A stretch of DNA of 6,166 bases, from positions 514 to 6,679 of the forward strand of contig DUIU01000085.1 of NCBI GenBank assembly GCA_013330155.1, read 5' to 3'. Each line of letters begins with the position of its first letter. The first letter of the stretch is position 1. The stretch is from Candidatus Poseidonia sp. (GTDB taxonomy: Archaea; Thermoplasmatota; Poseidoniia; Poseidoniales; Poseidoniaceae). Below are positions 1 through 5,708 of the stretch, in pieces. The notes beneath the pieces are model-generated. The model was not told the DNA's origin. It did no database searches and saw nothing but the letters and a program-made list of their open reading frames with translations. A program made the translations under genes and the position numbers.

Positions 1-1
1 C

Positions 2-541
2 TCCATCAAAGCAGCCCGTTTCATACGAACGTGCGATGCGTTCAACATCCCACTGCTGACTTTTGAAGACGTTCCCGGCTTCCTTCCGGGCGTGGTCCAA
101 GAGTGGGGCGGCATCATTCGACATGGAGCGAAGCTTCTGTTCGCTTACGCCGAAGCCACCGTCCCCAAACTCACCTTGGTCACACGAAAGGCCTACGGCG
201 GCGCATACTTAGCCATGTCATGCAAGCACCTGCAAAGTGATTACAACGTGGCTTGGCCCACCGCTGAACTAGCGGTGATGGGGGCAGAGGGTGCCGTCAA
301 TATCATCCACCGACGGGAGATAGGAGCGGTTCCAGACGAAGAAAAAGAGGACGTTCGCCAACGACTGGTCGGGGAATACAAAGCCAAATTTGGAGACCCA
401 TACGTCGCCGCTCGAAATGGCTGGTTGGACGATGTTATCGAACCACAAGAGAGCCGGCTACGCTTGTGTCGCGCCCTCAACATTTTGAAGTCAAAACGGG
501 AATGGTCTCCACCCAAAAAGCACGGTAACATCCCGCTTTGA
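2..541 (+). CDS. Acyl-CoA carboxylase carboxyltransferase (beta) subunit, propionyl-CoA carboxylase type, C-terminal part
   Basis: The reading frame is open from base 2 to a TGA at 539-541; the true start lies left of the window. About 179 residues are visible, roughly the last third of a family that is usually 510-530 aa. The family moves the carboxyl group from carboxybiotin to an acyl-CoA (propionyl- or acetyl-CoA) in the cytoplasm. Recognisable blocks are [27 protein letters not shown], the [21 protein letters not shown] stretch, the oxyanion-hole segment [26 protein letters not shown], and the typical C-terminal KKHGNIPL. The residue after GGAY is Leu; from memory it is Asp in many propionyl-CoA carboxylases, so the substrate is not settled. 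Methylmalonyl-CoA decarboxylase alpha subunits (MmdA) share this fold and cannot be excluded from this fragment. No biotin carboxylase or biotin carrier gene lies to the right; partners, if adjacent, would be to the left. Confidence 0.93.
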   Translation, partial: SIKAARFIRTCDAFNIPLLTFEDVPGFLPGVVQEWGGIIRHGAKLLFAYAEATVPKLTLVTRKAYGGAYLAMSCKHLQSDYNVAWPTAELAVMGAEGAVNIIHRREIGAVPDEEKEDVRQRLVGEYKAKFGDPYVAARNGWLDDVIEPQESRLRLCRALNILKSKREWSPPKKHGNIPL

Positions 542-544
542 TCA
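539..544. other. Back-to-back convergent stop codons (TGATCA)
   Basis: The carboxyltransferase TGA (539-541) abuts the reverse-strand stop of the surface-protein gene (TCA, 542-544) with no spacer, making a palindromic TGATCA. Any transcription terminators must therefore lie inside the opposing coding sequence. A minus-strand run of five T at 515-519 is one possible site for the leftward transcript. Confidence 0.9.
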
Positions 545-3301
545 TTCCAAACGCTTAGCACGAGCGAGCAAGCCCGAACCTTGGGTTGAATCTTGGACGG
601 TTGATTCGACATCCGCCTCAAGGTCCAACGAAGCCTCCGCATCTTCATCTCTTCCTCGAGACCGCACCAATGCAAAGGCAATGCCTGCAAGGAGAACGAG
701 AACAAATCCACCTGCAGCCACCATGATGGGAATGGCGCCATCGGTGCTGTCTTCATCTGATTCACTTTGTTGGTCGTTTGACGCATTGTCGGACAGAGGA
801 TCAAACACTTTGGTAACGATGACGCTTTGCTCCAATTCGTCATCGAAGACTTCCAATTCAACGGTGACCGAAGTCATGGAACCGGGTGGGAAGGGCAGCA
901 GCGTCACGCACTGGTAGACACCGCCACTGCTGCTCAGGCACGAATGACTCACATCAACGGCTGCTCCATTGACCGAAACATTGGCTTCCGTGTTGACCGT
1001 TCCATCAACATCCGTCACCGACCAGTACATGTTCGCCGTAGAACCGCTCATCCCCTGAACCGACTCAATGGCCACAAAGGGAAGGTCGCCAACAGCAGCA
1101 ATGGTGAGCGAGAGGTTCTCACTGTGGGTGATTGAGCCATCCGAAACGTTCAGCCACACCCCTTCGTAGATTCCAAACGCATCGATGGCTGGCACAAGTT
1201 CAAACGAGTTGTTGAACAAGGAAACTGAAAGCACATCCAAATTACCCTCGAGCGTCCATGTCAAAGGATCGCCGTCCACATCGTATGCCAGAGGGGAAAG
1301 CGCAAGGGTGAATGGCGTATCCTCAACCATTGAGAGGTTGCCCCAGGCCGAAGTGTTGACGATGACTGGGTCGTTGACTGGGTTGACCACCACCGCCATT
1401 TCCACCATGACGGACGGATTTTCGCCGTCACTCACAAGAATCTGCAGCACCGTTGCACCGTGGGCATTTAGGAGTGGAGTCAAGGTGATGCGTTCACCTT
1501 CAATGGAGAAGAGAACCGGTCCTTGTTCTCCATTTTTCTCTCCACCAATGTTCAGGTCAAGAGGTACGTCCTCGGGGTCGTAAACCACACTGCCAAGGTC
1601 AAAGACAACGCTTGCTCCATCCTCGTCCATCTCTTGGATGGGAACGGTTCCCCATTTGACCGGAGGGTCATTGACCGGTGTCATGACGACGGAAAGTTGG
1701 GTTGTAACCTCATCCACGGTGACACCATCGCTTCGAAGGGTCACTTCCGCCACGCACTCACCCAGCCATTCTTCGTCCAATGCGTGGCTTACGGTCATGT
1801 CGAGTCCATCTTGGCCAATTTCAATCAAAAAATGGGAGGCATCATCGCCGATGAGCGTCGCCTCAACGATGCGCACAGGTTGTCCGTCCGGGTCAATGGC
1901 GATGTTGCTGGCATTCAAGGTCCGTGAACTGTGCTGAGGCACGTAGATAACAGGTTTAGGAGAAAGGACCTCAATCGGTGTGTTTTCTCGGAAAACGGAA
2001 GCGGTGTACATCGACGGGGCGCCTTCAACTTGAAGCTTCAGCCACGCCTCTTGAAGGCCTGGCGCCACGGGTGCCATCGGATAATGGCAGGAAACCGTTC
2101 CATTCGATGCGATGTAAGCTTGTGTTTCCCATGGCCCATTGGTCCATCCACAGGTGAGGTTTACGTCCCATCCCGCCGGCAGTTCGGTGAAAGGAGTGCC
2201 ATCCCGCAGAGTCCAGTTGAGGCTGATGACAAAGGTGTGGGTGGCGTTCAACGTCTCTGATGCGTTGTGGCTGACATCTTCAGACGTCCACGGGAGGAAG
2301 GTCGCTGCGTCGAAATGCTCGTCAACGTAAGCATTGGGATCGCTGACCGTTTGGGGCGCTTCAGCGCGGTTGAAGGCATCCCTGAAACGGGCATGGTCGC
2401 CGTGCAAGACGGTATCGAGGTAGGCGATAACGTGTTGCGAAGCCAAATCGATTTGAGCGGTTTGGCTCATGGTTGCATCGCCATCGTTTTCGAAGAAAGC
2501 CTGTGAATCTTGGAATTGGTAATGGTTCGCGCCCAGCAAGTGCATCCACTGCCAAGCGACACCTCCGTGCCCTTCCACGCGTTCCATCGTTTCCTGGGAA
2601 GGAGCCACTTCATCCACCGTGCCGGTGATGAACAGGCCGGCGTTGGGTTGAGGGAAGTCAGGGGTTGCCACGTCGTTCCAGTCAAAACCCTCGTCCAAAT
2701 CTTCGAGGTCAAGGCCCAATCCGAAGAGGCCACGAGGCGGTTGTTCCGTGGAGGAAAGGCTTGTCTGATTCCAATAAGGGAACGCCAGGTAGGCAGCGGC
2801 CGCCCCCTTGCCATGACCGGAAACGCCCCAATGATTCACATCGATGTTCTCGACGGTGCCCAGCACGTGGACGTTGGTTTGGTTTTGCTGAACCATGGCC
2901 TCGTGGATGTCAGTCAATCGCTCCAATGTGGACTCAACATCCGTTTCATCGGAGAGCGGTTGGGTCACCACCACGATGAATCCACGCTTGGCGAGTTCTT
3001 CGGTAAACAAGGTGTAGCTGTCAATGGATTCTCCAGAATCCCCAATGAAGATGAGCCATGAAAACGGGCCATTGCCAGCCATGTCCTTGTCTTCACCATC
3101 AAACATGGCAGGATACACCATGCGGACTTGGGGTGAAAAAACTCCACCAAGATTGAATTCGGTCCAACCGACTGGGAAATCCACACCTGAATGGGATTCC
3201 TCAAAGGAGGCATCTTCCTCAAGCAAGCCCATGGCCGAAGGCGCGCTCAAGGAAAGAACGGCGAGGCACACGAGAAAGGCGTGGAGGTGGCGCATGGTCA
3301 T
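542..3301 (-). CDS. Secreted, membrane-anchored protein: alpha/beta-hydrolase-like domain plus cadherin-like repeats
   Basis: A 919-aa surface protein. Residues 1-25 are a signal peptide (hydrophobic FLVCLAVLSLSAPSA). Residues about 45-305 resemble the chlorophyllase/dienelactone-hydrolase type of alpha/beta-hydrolase: strand WLIFIGD (82-88), strand FIVVVTQPL, nucleophile-elbow region GVSGHGKGAAAA (159-170), acid strand LFITGTVDEVAP with Asp230, and GANHYQF with His260. The elbow reads GHGKG where GHSxG is expected, so Gly164 stands in the serine position and the domain may be inactive. From about 445 to 740 come roughly 100-residue cadherin-like repeats ending in VNDPP/VNDPV (543-547, 642-646), with DEDG and DPED/DVDGDP acidic motifs that often bind calcium. 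A further beta domain spans about 745-835. Residues 856-879 form one membrane helix followed by RSRGR, leaving an acidic tail of about 40 residues inside the cell. At least a dozen N-x-S/T sequons fit archaeal surface glycosylation. Start: the ATG at 3301 is the longest; the ATG at 3295 has AAGGGA six bases upstream and may be the real one. Its substrate is unknown. Confidence 0.9.
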   Translation of the reverse strand: MTMRHLHAFLVCLAVLSLSAPSAMGLLEEDASFEESHSGVDFPVGWTEFNLGGVFSPQVRMVYPAMFDGEDKDMAGNGPFSWLIFIGDSGESIDSYTLFTEELAKRGFIVVVTQPLSDETDVESTLERLTDIHEAMVQQNQTNVHVLGTVENIDVNHWGVSGHGKGAAAAYLAFPYWNQTSLSSTEQPPRGLFGLGLDLEDLDEGFDWNDVATPDFPQPNAGLFITGTVDEVAPSQETMERVEGHGGVAWQWMHLLGANHYQFQDSQAFFENDGDATMSQTAQIDLASQHVIAYLDTVLHGDHARFRDAFNRAEAPQTVSDPNAYVDEHFDAATFLPWTSEDVSHNASETLNATHTFVISLNWTLRDGTPFTELPAGWDVNLTCGWTNGPWETQAYIASNGTVSCHYPMAPVAPGLQEAWLKLQVEGAPSMYTASVFRENTPIEVLSPKPVIYVPQHSSRTLNASNIAIDPDGQPVRIVEATLIGDDASHFLIEIGQDGLDMTVSHALDEEWLGECVAEVTLRSDGVTVDEVTTQLSVVMTPVNDPPVKWGTVPIQEMDEDGASVVFDLGSVVYDPEDVPLDLNIGGEKNGEQGPVLFSIEGERITLTPLLNAHGATVLQILVSDGENPSVMVEMAVVVNPVNDPVIVNTSAWGNLSMVEDTPFTLALSPLAYDVDGDPLTWTLEGNLDVLSVSLFNNSFELVPAIDAFGIYEGVWLNVSDGSITHSENLSLTIAAVGDLPFVAIESVQGMSGSTANMYWSVTDVDGTVNTEANVSVNGAAVDVSHSCLSSSGGVYQCVTLLPFPPGSMTSVTVELEVFDDELEQSVIVTKVFDPLSDNASNDQQSESDEDSTDGAIPIMVAAGGFVLVLLAGIAFALVRSRGRDEDAEASLDLEADVESTVQDSTQGSGLLARAKRLE

Positions 3302-3346
3302 TCCCTTGTTTGGGTCTCATGCTCAAGAATCAAAGAGTCTTCCCTT

Positions 3347-4324
3347 TCATGCATAGGATGAAAGAACACATTCGGCCTCGAGGAGACGCGTCAACAACAA
3401 GCCAAGTGAGGGCAGGTCCTCAGCCCGTTCAGGAGCCCACAATTGCCGCCAGCATGCAAGGTGTTGAGCTACCAAAAGCCACCGTCCGTCAAGGACTTTA
3501 CCAACGAGTGATGCTACCCGCTGTTCAACCGTGCCTTCCATGGGCTGGTATGTTGATTTGAGGAAAAGGGTGCCGTTAGAAGACGCCCCCTCGTTGTCGA
3601 AATCAATGATGGCATCTGGTTCAGCCTGAGTCAAGTGATCGGCCCAAGGACCTTCATCCAAATCCCTTCGACTTGAAAGGGCATGAACACGCCCTCCTCT
3701 TTTGGTCCAAGCTGCTGCCGTGGAGCGCGCTGCACCTCCGCCGCCAATCAATCCGAGAACGTGGCCCTCGGGGGTGATGCCATGATGGGACATAACCTCC
3801 ACAACCCCGTCCCCGTCCAAACCTGCGCACCACCAACCACGACCATCCCAGCGCAAAGCATTCACGCACTTGTTCGCCATCGAGTCGTCCACCGCCACGA
3901 CGGCTCCGGAATCCAGTTGGTGTTTGAGCGGTGCCGTCAAATTCAGCCAAATTTCTTCGGCGAACATCCGCGTTGGGAGGTCGCTGTTCGCTACATCGAA
4001 CACAAAGGGAGGTTCTTTCGAGGAGGTGAGTTTTGGGTGGGCTTCTTCAACCAAGGAAGCAGCATCCACCGCTTTTTTGAGGAGAGCACGGGTTCGAAAT
4101 TTACTAAAAATCGAACCAGTGAACACCCAAGGGATGGGTTCAGGGACGGCGCCAGCATAGCCCCAAGCGAGCGCATCTTGAATGGAATTGACGTCAACGA
4201 GTTCCATCGTCAAGTGTTTGTCGTCGTTCATCAACGCAAGATGTCGAGCGACCAAGGCCGTGAGGAGCGGCGAAAGACTGTGGTCAACAGGTTGGCCGGC
4301 AATTCCGTATCGAATTGCTGCCAT
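3347..4324 (-). CDS. aroE: Shikimate 5-dehydrogenase-like protein, divergent, with N-domain insertion
   Basis: The 325-aa protein matches the shikimate dehydrogenase plan, which reduces 3-dehydroshikimate to shikimate with NADPH in aromatic amino acid synthesis. Family landmarks in order are YGIAGQPVDHSLSP (6-19, the two shikimate-binding serines), NLTAPLK (128-134, equivalent of NxTxPxK with catalytic Lys134), NKCVNALRW (Asn155), GLDGDG (168-173, Asp172 at the catalytic Asp position), the nucleotide-binding loop GLIGGGGAARS (191-201), ALSSRR (215-220) where the NADP phosphate usually binds, STYQPMEGT (257-265), and LLVAQHLACWRQLW with Gln287. Typical AroE is about 270 aa with the catalytic lysine near residue 65; here it is at 134, so roughly 65 extra residues sit in the substrate domain. 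NTDG reads DGDG, another departure. The start ATG directly precedes the first strand and fits the fold. The surface-protein gene follows 45 bases downstream on the same strand. A paralogue of the AroE/quinate dehydrogenase family with another substrate is possible. Confidence 0.85.
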   Translation of the reverse strand: MAAIRYGIAGQPVDHSLSPLLTALVARHLALMNDDKHLTMELVDVNSIQDALAWGYAGAVPEPIPWVFTGSIFSKFRTRALLKKAVDAASLVEEAHPKLTSSKEPPFVFDVANSDLPTRMFAEEIWLNLTAPLKHQLDSGAVVAVDDSMANKCVNALRWDGRGWWCAGLDGDGVVEVMSHHGITPEGHVLGLIGGGGAARSTAAAWTKRGGRVHALSSRRDLDEGPWADHLTQAEPDAIIDFDNEGASSNGTLFLKSTYQPMEGTVEQRVASLVGKVLDGRWLLVAQHLACWRQLWAPERAEDLPSLGLLLTRLLEAECVLSSYA

Positions 4325-4405
4325 GACCCAACCACAGGCTCACAACACAAAAAGGCGACGAATGCTGTGTTAACCTTCAAGAGGGAGTGTGCTCTCCTCT
4401 GTGAC
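4325..4405. promoter_or_regulatory. Divergent intergenic region with putative promoters for aroE and the flotillin cluster
   Basis: These 81 bases separate two genes that point away from each other, so they should carry promoters for both. On the minus strand CTTTTTGTG near 4348-4356 lies about 24-32 bases before the aroE ATG, the spacing of an archaeal TATA box feeding a leaderless or short-leader transcript. On the plus strand only TTAACC (4370-4375) is mildly AT-rich, so that promoter is not clear. An imperfect inverted repeat (AGAGGGAG at 4380-4387, CTCTCCTCT at 4392-4400) lies just before the plus-strand ATG. Placement is inferred from gene layout. Confidence 0.45.
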
Positions 4406-4717
4406 ATGGGAAGAGCAGTCGGACTCATGACCGCAGGCCTTGGGACCTACATGTCCTTCAAAATGTGGGACGAGTTTGCGACCGCTAACATGGAAATCTT
4501 TGGCGCCTCATGGGGCGTTATCATCGCCACCGTGGTCTTCTTGATTTACCAGTCCAACAAGAACGAGCGGGCTTACGAAGCCTCCTTCGGGCAACTGGTC
4601 CCGAAGTCCGTCAGCAAAGGACAAATGGAAGCCGACAACCCTCAACCTCTGCTTTTCATCGCTGGCTTGTACCTCTTCATCATCGTCATCTTTGAGATTC
4701 TTCTCAATGCGATATGA
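4406..4717 (+). CDS. Small membrane protein, first gene of the flotillin cluster
   Basis: I do not recognise this 103-aa protein. It has a short N-terminal segment (1-30, moderately hydrophobic MGRAVGLMTAGLGTYMSFKM), a membrane helix at about 31-49 (IFGASWGVIIATVVFLIY), a polar loop rich in charged residues (QSNKNERAYEASFGQL to EADNPQ, 50-80), and a second strongly hydrophobic helix at 81-101 (PLLFIAGLYLFIIVIFEILL). It ends almost directly after that helix. The same frame is open far upstream, antisense to aroE, but the protein-like part begins at the ATG at 4406; an ATG at 4427 is an alternative. The ribosome-binding signal is weak: GTGA ends one base before the ATG, and GAGGGAG is about 18 bases away. 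The next gene begins 12 bases after its stop, so it probably shares a transcript with the NfeD-like and flotillin genes. Confidence 0.75.
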   Translation: MGRAVGLMTAGLGTYMSFKMWDEFATANMEIFGASWGVIIATVVFLIYQSNKNERAYEASFGQLVPKSVSKGQMEADNPQPLLFIAGLYLFIIVIFEILLNAI

Positions 4718-4718
4718 T

Positions 4719-4723
4719 GGTGA
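4719..4723 (+). promoter_or_regulatory. Ribosome-binding site GGTGA for the 95-aa membrane protein
   Basis: GGTGA complements the 3' end of 16S rRNA (the GGTGAT part of the Shine-Dalgarno sequence). It stands six bases before the ATG at 4730 and supports that start over the in-frame ATG at 4742, which has no such site. Confidence 0.6.
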
Positions 4724-4729
4724 CCCGTC

Positions 4730-5017
4730 ATGCCCGGACTCATGGAAGTTTTCATTCTCAAAGAGCGAGTGAATGACAATCGAGATGATTCAATCTTCAT
4801 GATGATCTTTGAAAAAGCCTTCATCCTGATTTCGCTATTGGTCGTCATGCTGATTGGCGTTGCCATCAACCTTCCAGCTTGGGGCGTTGGAGCATTTGTC
4901 GGGGCTTCGCTCGGCCCCATCGTTTACGGACACTACTACTTCATTTACATTCGACCAGCAAGAAAACAGCAGAACCTTGATGTGGGCAAGAAGCAAGGCA
5001 AGAACAAGAGGAAGTAG
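4730..5017 (+). CDS. Small membrane protein with basic C-terminus, second gene of the flotillin cluster
   Basis: I do not recognise this 95-aa protein. After a charged N-terminus (KERVNDNRDD, 11-20) it has two hydrophobic stretches, about 24-47 (MMIFEKAFILISLLVVMLIGVAIN) and 50-74 (glycine-rich AWGVGAFVGASLGPIVYG, then an aromatic HYYFIYI). It closes with a very basic tail (RPARKQQ to GKKQGKNKRK). The positive-inside rule puts that tail in the cytoplasm; with two helices the N-terminus would also be inside. The tail could contact acidic lipids, RNA or a partner protein, which is a guess. The GGTGA site upstream supports the start at 4730. Only one base separates its TAG from the next ATG, so translation of the two genes is probably coupled. 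Its position directly before the NfeD-like gene suggests a role in the same membrane complex. Confidence 0.8.
   Translation: MPGLMEVFILKERVNDNRDDSIFMMIFEKAFILISLLVVMLIGVAINLPAWGVGAFVGASLGPIVYGHYYFIYIRPARKQQNLDVGKKQGKNKRK
5008..5012 (+). promoter_or_regulatory. Ribosome-binding site GAGGA for the NfeD-like gene
   Basis: GAGGA lies inside the last codons of the 95-aa gene, six bases before the ATG at 5019. It fixes this start rather than the longer open frame upstream (open from 4854), which would overlap the preceding gene. Confidence 0.6.
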
Positions 5018-5018
5018 T

Positions 5019-5654
5019 ATGGTGCTCGGTTTTTCGACGATTTTGGAATTTTTTGGACTGGACGGAATTAGCGGCATTGATGTCTTCTTTGCTGCCATGG
5101 CAGTCATCGGAACGATTTTGTTCATCATTTATTTTGCACTCGTGCTCATCGGTGGTGTTGCTGACGGCATTGCTGATGCCATTCCATTCCTCGATGTGAA
5201 TTTTGAAATGGATGCTGAAGGCGTATTTCATATGCTGACCATCCAGGGCTTGTTGAGTTTCATGATGATGTTCGGCATTTTCGGCCTCGCTGTTTCACAA
5301 GGAGACTACGGCGCCCTTCCAGCGATCGCAGCCGGAACCATTACCGGTCTTGCATCGATGTGGATGGTCGGCAAGGTATTCCAAGCGATTGCGGGACTGG
5401 AAACCGATGGTACCGTATCCCACAGCCAAGCACATGGCGCAAAAGGAACGGTTTACCGAACGATTCGGCCCGGGCAATCCGGACAAATCCAAGTTGAATT
5501 CCAAGATGCCTTGCGAACCTGCGAAGCGGTGGCCGAAGATGAGACCCTCACCATTCAAACCGGGAAGTTCATTTTGGTGACTGGCAATATCGGTGAAATT
5601 TTGGTAGTTAAGCCACTCAATGTCGCTGATGCGATGGTCACCGAAGAAGAGTGA
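5019..5654 (+). CDS. NfeD/YuaF-like membrane protein with C-terminal OB-fold-like domain, flotillin partner
   Basis: A 211-aa protein. Three hydrophobic segments are visible: about 21-46 (DVFFAAMAVIGTILFIIYFALVLIGG, split here for display as DVFFAAMAVIGTIL and FIIYFALVLIGG), 70-94, and 98-125 (with AIAAGTITGLASMWMVG). The soluble C-terminal domain from about 131 to 200 has the beta pattern of NfeD/YuaF OB-folds: HGAKGTVYRTIRPGQSGQIQVEF, then a CEAVAEDETLTIQTGKFILVTG stretch and a final ILVVKPL strand. In B. subtilis YuaF and E. coli YqiJ, proteins of this plan are encoded next to flotillins (YuaG/FloT, YqiK) and help organise membrane microdomains; the flotillin gene here starts 50 bases downstream. 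No serine-protease domain like that of long NfeD proteins is present, so this is the short, non-proteolytic class. The loop between helices 1 and 2 (about 47-69, DGIADAIPFLDVNFEMDAEG) is acidic. Family placement rests on the C-terminal pattern and the gene context. Confidence 0.8.
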   Translation: MVLGFSTILEFFGLDGISGIDVFFAAMAVIGTILFIIYFALVLIGGVADGIADAIPFLDVNFEMDAEGVFHMLTIQGLLSFMMMFGIFGLAVSQGDYGALPAIAAGTITGLASMWMVGKVFQAIAGLETDGTVSHSQAHGAKGTVYRTIRPGQSGQIQVEFQDALRTCEAVAEDETLTIQTGKFILVTGNIGEILVVKPLNVADAMVTEEE

Positions 5655-5680
5655 CATAATTTGCCGAGTATAGTCTCTTA

Positions 5681-5687
5681 AAGGAGA
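5681..5687 (+). promoter_or_regulatory. AAGGAGA Shine-Dalgarno-like site before flotillin, unusually placed
   Basis: AAGGAGA is the strongest ribosome-binding match in the window, but its GGAG is 18 bases from the flotillin ATG at 5705. It is 7 bases from a GTG at 5694 that opens a four-codon frame. The overlapping CTTAAAG (5677-5683) is also about 25 bases before the ATG, where an archaeal TATA box for a leaderless transcript would sit. Either reading is possible. Confidence 0.45.
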
Positions 5688-5693
5688 ACCATC

Positions 5694-5708
5694 GTGGCTC
5701 AACCATGA
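5694..5708 (+). other. Possible four-codon upstream frame overlapping the flotillin start
   Basis: GTG GCT CAA CCA TGA would give the peptide MAQP. Its TGA (5706-5708) overlaps the flotillin ATG (5705-5707) as ATGA, the classic geometry for stop-start translational coupling, and the AAGGAGA site is at ideal distance from the GTG. It may be chance; nothing beyond spacing supports it. Confidence 0.25.

Noticed and set aside
241..861. 206-codon minus-strand frame across the convergent junction
   Set aside because: It overlaps two well-supported genes, and its translation is rich in Ser/Arg/Trp with no recognisable motif; it is a shadow of the other frames.
2510..3061. 183-codon plus-strand frame
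   Set aside because: Antisense to the hydrolase domain, with no motif and no ribosome-binding site; the opposite strand carries the signal peptide and fold signature.
3683..4405. Long plus-strand open frame continuous with the 103-aa membrane protein
   Set aside because: It is antisense to the clear aroE motifs, and its translation has low-complexity, motif-free character. Only the part from 4406 on is protein-like.
4854..5018. Upstream extension of the NfeD-like frame
   Set aside because: It would overlap most of the 95-aa gene. The GAGGA site six bases before 5019 and the onset of hydrophobic character there favour the shorter form.
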